Source: Hyalella azteca
Taxonomy: Eukaryota; Arthropoda; Malacostraca; Amphipoda; Hyalellidae
Reading direction: 5' to 3'
DNA length: 64,000 nt
Assembly: GCF_000764305.2 (NCBI RefSeq)
Contig: NW_025942175.1
Location: 126,147-190,146 of the forward strand
The notes beneath the pieces are model-generated. The model did not search any database. It was not told the origin of the DNA and was given only the letters and a program-made list of their open reading frames with translations. The position numbers were made by a program, and so were the translations under genes. The stretch's first letter is position 1. Each line of letters starts with the position of its first letter. This document shows positions 13,451 to 26,453 of the stretch, in pieces.

Positions 13451-15180
13451 GCAGCCTCGACTCCACCTTGCGCATAATAAGGGACGTGGCAAGGCAGCCT
13501 CGAGCTCAACAGCGGTGACAAGAGTTAGACCTTGCCAGCTGTAAGGTCCAGCCACGTACGTGTTCTGCGTGCAAGAGGTCTTCTTATCGGGCATTCTTAG
13601 ACACCTTTCGTTGCCGACCGTCTCAGCTACGTCGACAAATGATGCAAAAAGTCTGCGACCCAAACAAAACGCGGCCGAGGAATTGAGAAGGCTGTCCCTC
13701 CAGTAAAATTACATGGAACGTTTGACGTAAACACGTCTATCTTCGACCACATTCTGCTCGATGTGGAGGGCCGGTTGATGCTAATACACATATTCGCCCT
13801 AAATTTTTGAACTATACAGATTTTATGAAGCATGTCACGGAACTATTGAATGAAGAATTATTTTCAAATTTGTTTTTTAGGACTCTGATTTTAAAAGTCA
13901 AAAACGACTTTTGGCTTTCGGTAGGTAAAACTGTGTCAAATGGACCAAACTTGGAGGCGTCATATGATTAAGCGAGTATTGCATGAAAAAGTTACATGGA
14001 ATTCTCTAGAAAGAAAAATGTTACAAAAGTGTATGGCACAGAAGGAGTTTGAAAATCAAATATTGAGCGTCAATCGCAACTCATAAGTATCATATTCTCA
14101 AGAATTCATCTCGTGTGTATAGTGTTATCTAGAATTTCACTCCACCTGCTATCGAACGGTACAGTGCTCGATATGCTTTTCTAAGATATCACACAAAAAC
14201 TCTTCCGGGAATTCGACAGATTTCTCTCGAGTCATCATAAAGGAAATCAGAGACGAATCAACTACGTCCAACGTAGATTCTATGGTTGGCCTCTGATTAT
14301 CCCTATATTGTCAGCAAAGAAAGCTGTACTGAAGTGTGGGGCAGTCGATACAGGACAGACTCGTCTTCAGCCGCCTGCGATGATGGATGGTCCTGTGAAG
14401 GGAGTGCGTTTGTTGATGCCGGGCGCAGACACAGAATATAATGCGCCTCGAAATGGATTGTCAACAAACCCTGAGATTCGTAGCATCGCTCCATCGAGCT
14501 TCCCGGGGAAGGCAAGCGTTGAATGCAATTGAGTATGCAGGTTCTGTACGTTAGGTGATGATAGAGGATGAATCGTGAAGAGTGAATGAGCTATCATTTG
14601 CATGTTCCATCAATGGTCATTAGTTACAATGAAGAATACGAGTAACACCTTGTGTGATTTATGATAAAAACTTTAATTTGAGGAGTTATTCATAAGTATA
14701 AAATAGAAGATGGTATAAATGTATTTCGAACCCTAAAATAGACTCTTGAATTAGAAGAAGATAGTAACAGAATTTTTTTTCAACGGAGAGGCGTTAACTT
14801 TGGTGTGGTTGTTAGGAGTAACCGAAAAAATCAACAGACTACAACTTCGGAGAAGTTGTTTTCTATTCTTTCTCGTTTTGTTAATACATTATAAAATGAA
14901 CTGATAATAAAAATCCTTTGCAGACCATGGCGTAAAATTACAGCTACGCACAACCTCTCAAGGAGAAATTCATGATTTATTTGTTTGCAGGTGAATGCTT
15001 GTGTGAGAGTGAACGGCTACGTCAGTTTATTTGAGCGCATACTAACCCGCTTTTGACTTGAAGCTCCTTGGCTTACATCAGCTCACGATGTTAAAAGCTT
15101 TCAGCTCTAAGTGTTCCCTGACGTACAATATCTGGCATGACTGCTGCGAATACTATGGATACAAGACTCAGGGAACTTAC

Positions 15181-15195
15181 CTGCTAAAATAATTT
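15181..15195 (-). CDS. Possible 15-nt in-frame microexon
   Basis: In the intron between the exons at 17787 and 10846, the minus strand reads acceptor tttttcag, then 15 nt, then a perfect donor CAG|GTAAGT (15180-15175). Inserted in phase 2, it would add five residues (about RNYFS at the junction) without a stop or frame change. A length divisible by three with strong flanking sites fits a regulated microexon. Against it, such a donor is expected by chance about once in a window this size, and the upstream pyrimidine tract is short. Confidence 0.25.
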
Positions 15196-15409
15196 CTGAA
15201 AAATTTAGTCTTTTTGAGAGTAAATCAAAACAATATATTTAGATCCATGCAGTACAAAGAGATGCAGCAGACACGATATGCATTTTTTTTTCTTTCACCA
15301 CTTCCTAATTTATATATCTGGACAAATGAATTTTTGTTATTTGAATGCATTTTGTTGCTGGTATTAATATTTATTTAAACGATAGACCATAGCCGTTAGC
15401 AACGTCCCC

Positions 15410-16604
15410 GTCGTGATTTTCTCTACAAATATACATGGCTAATAGAAAGTCGAATTAAATTCTAATGAGCTGCTATTTTGTGCAGCAAGCGAAACTGTAA
15501 TCCTCTACTAAGGGTCATAACCACTAGTCAACTCGAACTGTTAGATGATAGCTCCAGACTGAGTGCACTCGTCCATCTGGCCGTAGAGAAAATACCTTAC
15601 AAGAGGTCCTTAAAGTTTAACCACCATATTAGCTGCTGTTTTACGCTTTTTAAAAATCAGTCAAAGTATTCCTTAGGCACAGATCAGTAGCATGATTCAG
15701 AGTAAGAATTTTGCGTAGAAAAAATACCTCTTAAAAGAGGTCCTTAAAGTTTAACCACAACATTAGTTGTTGTTCTTACCCTTTTTAAAAACCAGTCAAA
15801 GTATTCCTCAGATCATTGCATGATTCAGAGTAGGAATTTTACGTAGAAAAAAATCCCTTACATGAGGTCCTTAAAGTATAACCTCAACATTAACTGCTGT
15901 TCTTACGCTTCTTGAAAATCAGTCAAAGTATTCCTCAGACAAAGATGAGTAGCATGATTCGGAGTAAGAATTTTGCGTAGAAAAAATACCCCTTACATGA
16001 GGTCCTTAAAGTATAACCTCAACATTAACTGCTGTTCTTACGCTTTTTAAAAAATCAGTCTAATTATTCCTCAAATACCAATCAGTAGCATGATTAAGAG
16101 TAGGAATCTTGCTTAAGGTTCCTTACATAATATATACTTCTTGGTTCACTTTTCTTCTGTAGGGCTTCTAGCTCTGTTAATTATCATGGATATGATAAAA
16201 TATGAGATAAAAATTTTGTATTTAGTTCATTATTCTCCCATAGGTTTGAAGAACCCATGCAAGATTGATACATGTATTATGAATTAAAATATTTCAATTT
16301 ACTTGTCTCGCTCACACACGGCCAACAGTGACATTTTGTAAATAAATGCAGTGTGAATACCGTCAATATGAAATTCATAGTGTTGATATATCCTAGTCAT
16401 ATATTTTCCCTATTTAAAACAGAATAAAACAGTAAATTTAATTCCAAATAGCTTCTTTCAATTCAAATATACAAGTGTGACGCTAAGACTACCAAGGAAA
16501 TATTTAATAATCAACAATTATAATTATAATGATTAGAATTTCCCTATAAGGTAGGTTTATCAACATCATCAGCCGAAAACTAAGTTCACGTAACTTTAGT
16601 TTAG
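15410..16604. repeat. Repeat A, copy 1
   Basis: Closely similar to 28330-28430 plus 29203-30162, starting at the shared tcgt(g/a)attttctct and ending at aactttag. At its core (15584-16112) are four tandem units of about 127-135 bp, with the marker GAGGTCCTTAAAGT at 15603, 15737, 15864 and 15999. A unique 3' part follows, with the shared motif tctcgctcacacacggc. I found no coding potential. Confidence 0.9.
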
Positions 16605-17786
16605 TTGTTATTCGTAAAATTCAAGTTTGGCGTTATAACGCTGAGCTTAAGCTTGGAAGTTAAACAGTGAACACCTTCATTATGCTGCAATATTAAATTC
16701 AGGAGAGTTTCTAATAGTAAAAACTTGAGTTTGTGCAAAACTCAATCAACAAAAATCAATTTAAATCAAATTTTCTGATTCAATTATCTCTAATTTACAA
16801 TGCGGGAGTTATATGGTTATTTATATAAACATTAAAATTTATGTTTATGATACACACTAGAACTAGAGTGTTTAAAGTTTAACAAATTCGGGTCCGTCAG
16901 CAAAATTTCTCCACACCTTAAAGCCGGTGTCTATGTGAAAAGGAACCTTCTTTACTTCCCGTCTTTTCATATACTAAGACCAGTAGGAAAATAAGGATTA
17001 AACAAATTAAAGGAATTAATCGAATCCCAATGTGCTTGAGTTTTTCGGGAGGTTTCCAGCAAACTACAAATGTGAATTTCGATTAGAAATGAAGGGCTTC
17101 TTGGCAGGAAGCATGGCGTTCAATCCCCGAGAAGATCGAATAGTTTCAAGCCTTGCGTCAACCATTTTATTGATTTTTATCATTTTATTAAGCAATAAAC
17201 CATACCTACACACCTGCGTCATGATAAACATTTTTACAAATGAACACTGTTATCTTGATGAGTGGCAATAATGACTCTCTTCAACTGAGAAAAAGCGCTT
17301 TGCGCATTGACGTTGTCATGAAAATAACTGAAATGAACAATATTTACATGCGGTGTTTGATTAATTTCAATCGCAGCTGAGTACATGACAGGAATTTGTT
17401 TTCGACTTGTTTGCAAATTGGCCGAATGTTCGGCAACATTCGGGCAGGACAGAATAACTGTATTTTATTATTGTAATATTTTTGAATAAAAAAATTAAAA
17501 ATTAAATATTAAAATGCTCCTTACATAATGGCCGAGAGTTGAACTGATTGATGGGTATTTAGAAAAAAATTGGTCACCAACAACGCTGAAATTTAACATT
17601 TTACTACTGTAAGTATATTGAAATTAATGCTACCGATTTTAGGTAAAAATAAATAAACCGCAGATCCTCCGGCAGTCGATCAAAGCTATTATCATGTTTG
17701 GCTCTCACGCCGACTTTAATAAAGTTCTAATTGGCAATAATAATATTCTCATAACTCCAGACTTTTCCTTTCACATAAATGCTTAC

Positions 17787-17966
17787 CTTATCCTCTCGCC
17801 ACCAAGCGCGGCTATGGTAGCCTCCCTGAGTTTAATGAACTCTTCGCCCGCCCGCAGGCTGAAGCGGTGGGACCGCTGGTAAAAGTGAGCCGGCCGGTGG
17901 TAAAGTGGCGGTCGATGAGGCCCTGGAGTGTGGTCATCCAGCAGGAGCTGTTCGTCCCGCTTACCC
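17787..17966 (-). CDS. Internal exon, probable second coding exon of the Kekkon-like gene
   Basis: This 180-nt exon was found from the sequence; it is too short to appear as a standard ORF. It is bounded by the acceptor attgcag at 17967-17973 and the donor AAG|gtaagc at 17786-17781. It is open throughout in one frame that takes two bases from the exon before and leaves two for the exon after. Its 59 whole codons are rich in charge, Pro and His, including LLLDDHTPGPHRPPLYHRP and then SLRAGEEFIKLREATIAALGG. GC content and CpG are clearly higher than in the surrounding DNA, as expected for coding sequence. Its 5' phase (2) matches the donor of the LRR/Ig exon at 37597, and its 3' phase (2) matches the exon at 10846. 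I infer residues 589-647 of the joined protein. I recognise no domain. It could instead belong to an unrelated gene whose upstream exons I failed to find. Confidence 0.72.
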
Positions 17967-20731
17967 CTGCAATTTTATTATTACAAGCCTTAATTTCAGG
18001 TAAAATTCAGGCCTTAGATTATCAACTAGAAATATAGTAAAGTTTAATTTGGGAGAAATTGATGAGTCGATAAAAATTTAACTAGGAAATTGAAGAGGCC
18101 GGACATTGAAGATAATCGAAGTAGTCGATTGAAATATCATAAATTTAATCGTGTTGTATCCAAGCATAGTCAGTGGAGTTGAAGTTAAAACATTCACCGA
18201 TTCAAAGCGAACATTTTATCGTTAAATTAAAAATATACGTTGTGGTTGTCAAATGCAACGGTCGTCCTGCCGATGTTATTCATGTTATATGCTCCAAGTT
18301 CTTCTAAACGTTTTTCTTTGGTCTACCGTCACGATATTTTTCAAACAATTAGATCAACAGCTTCAAACTGTAATGAAATTGCGCGATCGCATCTCAAAAA
18401 TATCAAAATTACTAGCAATATGAGTCTCTCAGTTTGTGTAAAAAATTAGTAACATTTTAATCCAGAAAACTTCAATCAACCATATTAAACACGGATTAAT
18501 TGCTTGGAAAACAGTTTTATTTAGACAATTTTTCATAGACGGCTGGAGCGTACGCAGCTCACCAAAGATGCACTCGTAATTTTTTTTACTTTACGAAACG
18601 CTCGTTAGGGGAACGAAACGTGCACATTTTGATGCAAAGAAATTGCAAGACCAGAATTCAACTGCAGGGGATTTTTACTATGCGCAAGTATTTTTTACTG
18701 AAAGCTGGAAAATCCCTGAAGAAATGCCTCACAGTGAATTGTGTTTTGCAATATTCAGTAGTGAAGTTGAAGCGAATTCGTTTCGTTTTGCGAAATTTAT
18801 TGTTTCAAAATCATTGAACGTAAATGAAACAATCTTGTCATGAACGAAGTGAAGTTGTCTATTATTTTATCAACTATATTGTACCTCTGTTAATTCTATC
18901 TCAAAACGCGAAGGTAATGCAAAAGAACTTTTAAAATGATGCAGAAAAATGTTTAGAACATTAAAAATTAAATTTGTGCTTGATGATAAACCATTTTCAT
19001 TTAATCTATTACGATCGGCCTAAAGACATAAAATAAATTTGAAGCCTTTCTTTGCTACATGATTATTTTTCCCTTTCTTTCACACACAAAGTATTTTATA
19101 AGGAGCATCATGGAAGAATAAACATAATTAATTGGAACATTGAATGATTTAGTTTTCTTTTTCGCAGAGACCGGCCAAGGATCGTGCTGGACACTTAGAA
19201 GTTCATGTTGCAATCACTTCGTCAGTTTAGGGCCAGTTTCATTGCAAATTCGATTTTGTCTCAAGCTGTAAAATCATAATTTGTGTTCCCCTTGAACACA
19301 CAGTTTCACCGATAAATTTTAATGCAGCGTTCGTGAAGAATAACAATTAGTCGATTTCACATTTCAAGGAGGACTATGATGTGTTACGCTAAATTACAGA
19401 TTATCTGACGATCGACAATGCCGAGAATAAAGTATAAAGAACTTGATATGAATATACAATTTCGCAAAAAGAAGCATTTACTTGCATGTGCGTTGACCAA
19501 ACATTCAGTTTGATAATAAATTTAATCGCTAAATTAAATTCCTAAGATAAAATGGATCAATTGAACGACGAGCGTATAATTTATCCTTTTTACTTCTATG
19601 TTGAAGCATATAACAACATTTATATCCACTCTGCGAAAGGAAAAATTGAAGCAATGGCTAATTTTTTCTATTCGCAGAAGTGAGACAACGAAGAATTTTT
19701 GCGGCAGCTCAGCACGCTGCTTAGAAGTATGAAGTACCTCGTGAGAAGTAATAGTCAAGCTCAAGGTAATCTTCAGCATTGTCTGGACGTTAATGTCTGC
19801 AGCGTCCACATCTTGAGCCTTGCGTGTCATATATCCTCAGGAAGTGGCCCTTTAATAGCCTCCAATAAAGCAGCTAATGATGCTCGATAGACTTTTTTCT
19901 TTCTTAATTTTCGCTGAAAATTAGATTAGTTTGAGAGATACGAGCTCAAGTGATGTCGCTAGACAAGTTGCGTTCCCGACGCAAGAAAAAAAAACGCAAA
20001 ATAAAAGCGAATTTAGTAAGCTTTGCTTGTAATTTTCAGCTGTTCAACGTTTCTGCAACAATTTAAGAGTTTTTCACGTGCTTGTTCTTTTGCGTTTTAT
20101 GCTTTGCTAAATTAATTAGGTGTAGTTAACTCTATTCCATCTCTTATTCTTACTAGAAAATTACTGCGAGATTTTTTCTGCAACTTTTTTTTCTTTTGTA
20201 CGCTGTCTACAATGCCCTTCAAGGGCCGACATTTATTATAAAAAAATTAGATATATCACTTAGTGTGTTCGGAAATTAATTCACATAGGAATTAAGTGCC
20301 AAAATATTTTGAATCCTGATATTTACTTTGAAATAAAATAATAATGAGTTTATGAGATATAAACTCCAACAATATCGGTCTCAAGGCCAGTTAAAAAATC
20401 TATAGGTTGGGCGCGAGGCTTTACAAACCTCCAAAAAACAACAGTAAAATCCAACCAGCTGTTGCAGTCGCAACAAACATAAAGTCAGCTTCGTCTGATC
20501 GGGAAGTTTTATCTCCGGTACATTTCATGACACAAGTTGGTGAAAACTTTCGGATAGCTAGTTCGCCGGGAAATCTTTTGACGCTCAAGGCAAAAACCAG
20601 AACAGGGACTTGGATCTTTGGAACTCCGACTCATCTTACTCAAAAATCGGATGTGAGATGAGGTCATCAAAATGCTCAATGGGACAGGGGCAAGGTTTCG
20701 TCTTAACCTCTCCACAATGCAAACCAAAGTG

Positions 20732-22035
20732 AAGCCAGTTAAAATTTATTGAGATCACAATGAGAACAATCATATTGTAAATTGCTAAAACCAGTCCACA
20801 GTCAGCTAGCAGTCGAAAAATCGCAAATGGGGGTTGGCGCGATTAACAATAAAAAAATCAATTGACGTCAATTGATTATAATGAATGCCATGACCTGCCC
20901 AATCGAATCGAACTTTGAATTCCTTCTAGGATCTGTACATGCTCGTCATCGTCGCATTAGAAGTAGAATATGAGAGGAGTACCTTTACTTATTACCTATT
21001 ACCTACTACCCTTTACTTTACTTAGTACCTATTTAAATCCTAATGGATTCAGCCACTTCCTATGAGCCATTTTTCGAGGTCCCGTGACATATGCGGTCGA
21101 ATTTTCCCCAAAATAAGCCTCTGGTAAGGCTGCCTTGCACTCACTCTGCTCGGACGCTGGTATGAACTCTAGCACGAAGCGCTGCAAGCTACTGCCAATG
21201 AAGTATAACTGATGATTTACGAGCAGAGTCAACTTCCATTGTACTGTTTTATGGGCCTCAACTGTTACCAGAGGGCTTACACGAGACTAAATAAGCTCTA
21301 AAGTATATCGTTGAGTGAAATAAAAAGAAGTACGCACATAGAGCCCATTATTTAAGCTCTAGACGAGTCGATGACAAAGAAAAGTCTTCCTGAAGCTAGG
21401 CTGCATCAAAATCCCAAAAAAAATATAACTCAGTACGTACTCACTGCAGTGAGTGACAGAGAGCGTATTTTCTCGTCGACGAAAACTTGAGGTCACGGAC
21501 AGACGGACGGATAGACGGACAGACAGAAAGACAGACGGACAGACGGACATGGCGAGCACAATAGTGCATTTTTTCCATAAATGAGAAAATTCGCTAAAAA
21601 GAAGATTTAAACTCATTGATGACAAACGGTTACCACTAACACAAAACTAAAAAACGAAGCCAGTTAAAATTTATCGAGATCACAATGAAAACATTCATAT
21701 TGTAAATTGCTAAAACCAGTCCCCAGTCAGCTAACAGTCGAAAAATCTCAAATGGGGATGGCGCGGTTAACAATACGGAAATCAATTGACGTCAATATAT
21801 AATAAATGCAATTGACCTACCCAATCGAACTTTGAATACCTTCTAGGATCTGTGCATGTTCGTCATTGTCGCATTAGAAGTAGAATACGAGTGGCACATA
21901 TAGCCCATTATTTAAGCTCTAGACGAGTCGATGGCAAAGAAAAATCTTCCTGAAGCTAGACTGCATCAAAATCCAAAATTAAAAAAAAATAAACTCATTG
22001 ATGACAAACGGTTACCACTAACACAAAACTAAATT
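20732..22035. repeat. Tandem duplication whose first copy carries two extra segments
   Basis: Both units begin gaagccagttaaaattta (20732 and 21655) and end aacacaaaacta. Unit 2 (21655-22035) is continuous. Unit 1 has about 368 extra bases at 20966-21333 and a foldback element at 21418-21600. Outside these, the units differ by scattered substitutions. Confidence 0.9.
21418..21600 (+). repeat. Palindrome-bearing foldback element, copy 2
   Basis: Contains the perfect palindrome ACTCACTGCAGTGAGT at 21439-21454, TTTTCTCGTCGACGAAAA, a long GACGGACAGAC tract and a terminal ATGAGAAAATTCGCT. It is absent from the equivalent place in the adjacent duplicate (near 21975-21990), which delimits it directly. 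Confidence 0.9.
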
Positions 22036-23249
22036 CTCTACATAATTCATTTCCAACCGTGTGAAAAATTTAACTACATCTGAAATCAGTAGAAACTTAC
22101 TAAATCTAGATATAGTTATTTTAAAAAGGTGTTAAAACTATGTATAAAATCATGATTACTTTTTTAACCGATATAAACTGTCCCCTATTCGTCAAAGAAA
22201 AATCGACAGACGATGTTAGACACATAATTTTTAGTGGGCGTTCAAGCCGGAAGACTTCCGCTAACTTCTCACGTCTATGGTCCTCTTCTCAGGAAGTGTT
22301 CTACACGATCAACTAAAGAGATCGCATTAAGGGACCCATGCCATTGGGAAAACTCGCTCTCATTACCTTAAGGATGGCGGTACTTGACTCAAGCACCGCT
22401 CAGTCCTTCTCTCAAGGCACTACCTTCCATTTTGTTGACGTTTAGTTGCGGTTCACTTGAGTAGAGAATTTTCCTTCCCACTTCATTTAAACTGTAATGT
22501 TATTTTGTGATTGTGCTGTGATGGCTGATGGCAAGTTACAGAAAATAAAATTGATTTTAGAAGGGGAAATTATCAGTGTGTAAAATGAGTAGTATATATG
22601 ATGATAAATATAATAATTTTAATTCTGATTTTAATAATAAACTCCAATTATTGTGAACTTCTTATTTAATGATGCGATCGATTGATAAAAATGAAAAATA
22701 ATCGCAACGTAATATCGTGCATAGATGTTGCATAAGACACAAAAGTTTTTTCTTTGCAATTAGGCTTGAATTTGTCTTCTAAAAAGAGACGTCTCTTCCT
22801 GAACAGCCTTTATGTTAGGTCGTTAATGAAATACTGTCCAAAGTTAGGTACAAATGCTCACCAAGAGTTCTTAACTTCTATTAGGCCAAGCAAGTTTTAT
22901 GATGCCACATGTTATATATATTTTAAACTTATTCGAATAAAATATTGTGATACTAAATTTATATTATCTTTCAATTTCAAATGACACAACAACATATGAG
23001 AATATACTCGGGGAAATATACTTGAATTTAGATTCACATTATGTTGATCTTGGCTCTCTTTTCCCTTTAGCGTACATTTATGACTTTTTTCGCTCACGAT
23101 ATTATGAATTAACATGTAGAAACGTGGTAGAATAATTCATAAAATAAATTCATATCTTACAAAAGATTAAAAGAATTGCACAGATCAAAACTTTGTAGAA
23201 ACACAACCATGGAATGGCGTTTAAAGCTAGTTTCCGAATGACATGATGT

Positions 23250-23310
23250 AAATGTAAATAAATAAATAAATGAATAAATAAATGAATGAATGAAATGAAT
23301 GAATAAATTC
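23250..23310. repeat. (AAAT/AATG)n microsatellite
   Basis: Interrupted run of four-base units, aaat passing into aatg. Confidence 0.9.
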
Positions 23311-25114
23311 ATTCGCTTTGGTTCCAGATTTGTGTTGAAATTAAATAAAACTTGCACATTCTTTAGCTCAGAAATTTATGTGCTAACTTTTCCAAACATT
23401 TCTCCTCTAGCGACTCAAAATTGATACACGGACATGAATTATAGTAGCAATTACAATGATATTAGAAACGACTCATAGCTGACGCACGATCGTTAAATAT
23501 TCAGTTGGCATATCATATACCGGAACGTGCCCGAATTTCTAAGCAATTATTCTCTTGGTTCTCTGATAGAACGATCAATACCGGAGCAATGTCTGACGAA
23601 GGTATCGTTATCGTTGTTGACCGACAGCGTTTTTAGCGAGAAAACGAACTGTTAACCTTGACTGTTTTGCTTGAATCCAATGATCAAGGTTTGATTACGG
23701 TATCATGACTAAATTCATTGTCATGCATAAAAGTTAAATTCTGATTTTTTGTAAACTTTCGAGGTTTACAAAAAAAAACAATTCAAAATTTTCTAGTCGA
23801 GCTTCAAAATTTTTTTTATTCAAAGATTTAAATCCTTATTTTAGCGGTTGTGAAATGCTTATTTCGAAGGGATAAATCATTATAACCACAAGAATCTTGT
23901 AATGTGAATTGAAGTAATTACACAAAATTTAAACTTTTTGGCCTCGTTTGTGCCACATTCGTTAAAGTTTGTGAGCGTTTGTTTGAAGCATTAAACGCAA
24001 TTTCACAGGGGGCTGTTCCAGCGAGTATCCACGATACCTATTGCGTCTGGACATTTTATTTGTACCTGTATTCTACAGGTACGAGAATTTTTTTATATTA
24101 TTTGTTATTATTTATGAGAATACTTTATTCCTTGTACCTGTAAAGTATTCTTAATGAATGGAGAGTGAGTATTTCAAAACCCTGTGCAAACGATTGCATC
24201 GAAAATTTATTTTTTTATTTTGAGGTCGTCGTTCATTTAGAGCACTTGAGATTCATTAACAATAACGGCATAAACGGTGGCTGATTATGCATTCTAAAGT
24301 TGCAAAGATTATTGTTCCCGTTCAATGGAAGCTAACCAGCAAATTATTCATAAAAGCTAGTTGCACTTCGCAAGCAAATAATAAGTCTAAGCGAGTAAAA
24401 ACTTGTATGAAAACAATGCTTGCTTACATAATATTTTATTTCGAAAAAATTTCCCATATTAAACAATAATTATTCGAACAAAATCCGTACCCTGTATCAT
24501 CAAACACATCATTAGGTTTGGACCTAGAACAAACTGTCATTCCTTAAACAGTTTCTTTCTTAAAAATGCTTTATGCTCAAGCGCTCTTTCCCAGCAATGT
24601 GCTTGAAAAGCAAACGAAAATAGCATATCGGCATTTTATTTCATCCTAAGTTCGACAAAGTAGCTCGAATTTCCACAGTTATGCAACACGTCGCTGCTCA
24701 AAGATTACACAATTCGAATCGCAGTTCACAACGGTCTGGCTGAAATTAAACGGCACCTAAAAGCATGTTGGGCTTCGCAGGTCGCGTTGCAACACGAACA
24801 CAATGATTCTCTGCAATTGGTCGCTGCGAGTTGGGCAGCCAGTGAAGGAAGTTCGAAACTGTTTCTCGCTTCCTAATGCACAGACACAGCCTATGGATTT
24901 CGCTGAACACTGCCTATGGATTTCGCTGAACCGAAGCGGCAAAAGGTGGCATTCGGATAATTCAGACGGATATTTCGTCCTTTTTATTGTAGCAGTAAAT
25001 TTATTTTAATGGTTTGATGTGTGGTATGAGTTAAAATTTCATACTATTTATTTGATGTTCGNTTTAAGGATACGATAAAATTAGAGGAGATAAATTTATT
25101 AAGATTGAATTTCT

Positions 25115-26083
25115 ATTTCACTAACCGTTTATCTTCATTTTACCGTAGTGGTTATTTATGGCGTTTTATATTCACTCGGTGCCCAAAAAATTGATTTAAA
25201 ATAAATATATATAAAACCATTTTTAAAAAACACGTTTTTCTGGTGATTACAAAACCAAAAACAATGAAATAAAACAAATAAAAAACTTTAAAAAACACGT
25301 TTTCTTAACGGACAAAAAAGTGAAACGTTAACTCTTACATAACATTAAAGTTATGTAGAATGTTATGTAATGTTATGTACGAGTTAATGTTTTTCTTTTT
25401 GTCCGTTATGAAAACGTGATTTTTAAAAATGGTTTTATATATATTTATTTTCTACTTTTTAGTTTAGCAATTTTAGCAACTCAAATCATTGTCCAGGGTT
25501 GGCAACTCTGGATGTTCGACAAAAAAAACTCGGTTCCCAACCGTGATTTTTTTTCTTTAATAATTAAAAAAAAATTTCCTAAATTATTACTTCTGGTGAT
25601 CAAATCTTGAATTGTTAGGCAGCATAAGCATGCATACCAAATTTACATACAACAATACAATAGTATAGTATTAGTATACAGTATACAACAATACAATACA
25701 ATAGTAACAATAGTTACATACAACAATACCAAGTTTTCCAGAAGTGCTCTAAATTAAGGTTTGAATTTTTGATGACAGACAGACACGAAACGAAGCTAAG
25801 AAAAAACGTGGTAAAAAGTCGTATTTAAGAATATTATTATAAAACCCCATACATCGATACTAATTTCATTTAGATACAGCATATGAATGATGAATAAACT
25901 CTTCATATTTCACTAACCGTTTATCTTCATTTTACCGTAGTGGTTATTTCTGGCGTTTTATATTCACACTGCGCCCAAAGAATTGATTTAAAAAGTCTCG
26001 TATTTAAGAATATTATTATAAAACCCCATACATCGATACTAATTTCATTTAGATACAGCATATGAATGATGAATAAACTCTTC
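25115..26083. repeat. 176-bp tandem duplication, first copy split by an element
   Basis: The unit runs from atttcactaacc to aactcttc. Copy 2 is intact at 25907-26083. Copy 1 is split into 25115-25200 and 25817-25904 by the foldback element between them. The duplication therefore gives the empty site attgatttaaaa|agtc. Confidence 0.9.
25201..25817 (+). mobile_element. Foldback element C, copy 1 (non-autonomous)
   Basis: Outer arms 25198-25238 and 25408-25452 are complementary (ATATAAAACCATTTTTAAAA against its inverse). Inner arms carry AACGGACAAAAA (25309-25320) and its complement TTTTTGTCCGTT, and TTAACTC(T/G)TACATAACAT in inverse form near 25345-25385. The element continues to acgtggtaaa. 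It splits one copy of a tandem duplication, with TAAAA at both borders as a possible target duplication. An inverted relative is at 55005-55600. It has no coding capacity. Confidence 0.85.
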
Positions 26084-26213
26084 CCTTCTGGGTAAGGCAA
26101 TACATTAGAAGTTTATCCAAAAACGTGTTCTGCTACTTTTTTGAAGTAATAATAGAGTTTTAAAAGTAGCAGCATAAATTATTTACATTTACTTTATAGC
26201 ATGCGACAATTTC

Positions 26214-26453
26214 TCATGTATACGTAACCAAAACCTTCCCAGGTTCAGGCCTGGGTCGGTTATAATTAGCCATATTCAGAGAAAAACATGGAACAATTTC
26301 TCTTGCGGGCGCGCGCCGAACATGCAAAGGTTGCTGCCTGACTGAGTTAATCAATGCGTGCTCACGAACTCTAGAATAGCCTGAGACAAGGGCACGAGGC
26401 GGTGTTGTAAGAAGGGGGCTCAACAAAAGACGAAGTATGGCGGGGCACTTCAC
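26214..26453 (-). other. Unrecognised 79-codon open frame in CpG-containing DNA
   Basis: The minus-strand frame starts MKCPAILRLLLSPLL and ends MANYNRPRPEPGKVLVTYT. It has higher CpG than its surroundings (gcgggcgcgcgccg on the plus strand). It might be an exon or a promoter-proximal segment, but no strong donor follows and I recognise no domain. Chance is equally likely. Confidence 0.15.

Larger units (their letters stand above)
10847..17786 (-). other. 6.9-kb intron
   Basis: Lies between two phase 2 exons. It holds a 52-bp tandem array (11400-11570), a degenerate CCATGA repeat region (12960-13450), a moderately GC-rich unrecognised stretch (13440-14600), repeat A copy 1 (15410-16604) and the microexon candidate (15181-15195). 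Overlapping short ORFs at 13270-14603 lie on both strands and match nothing I know. Confidence 0.6.
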
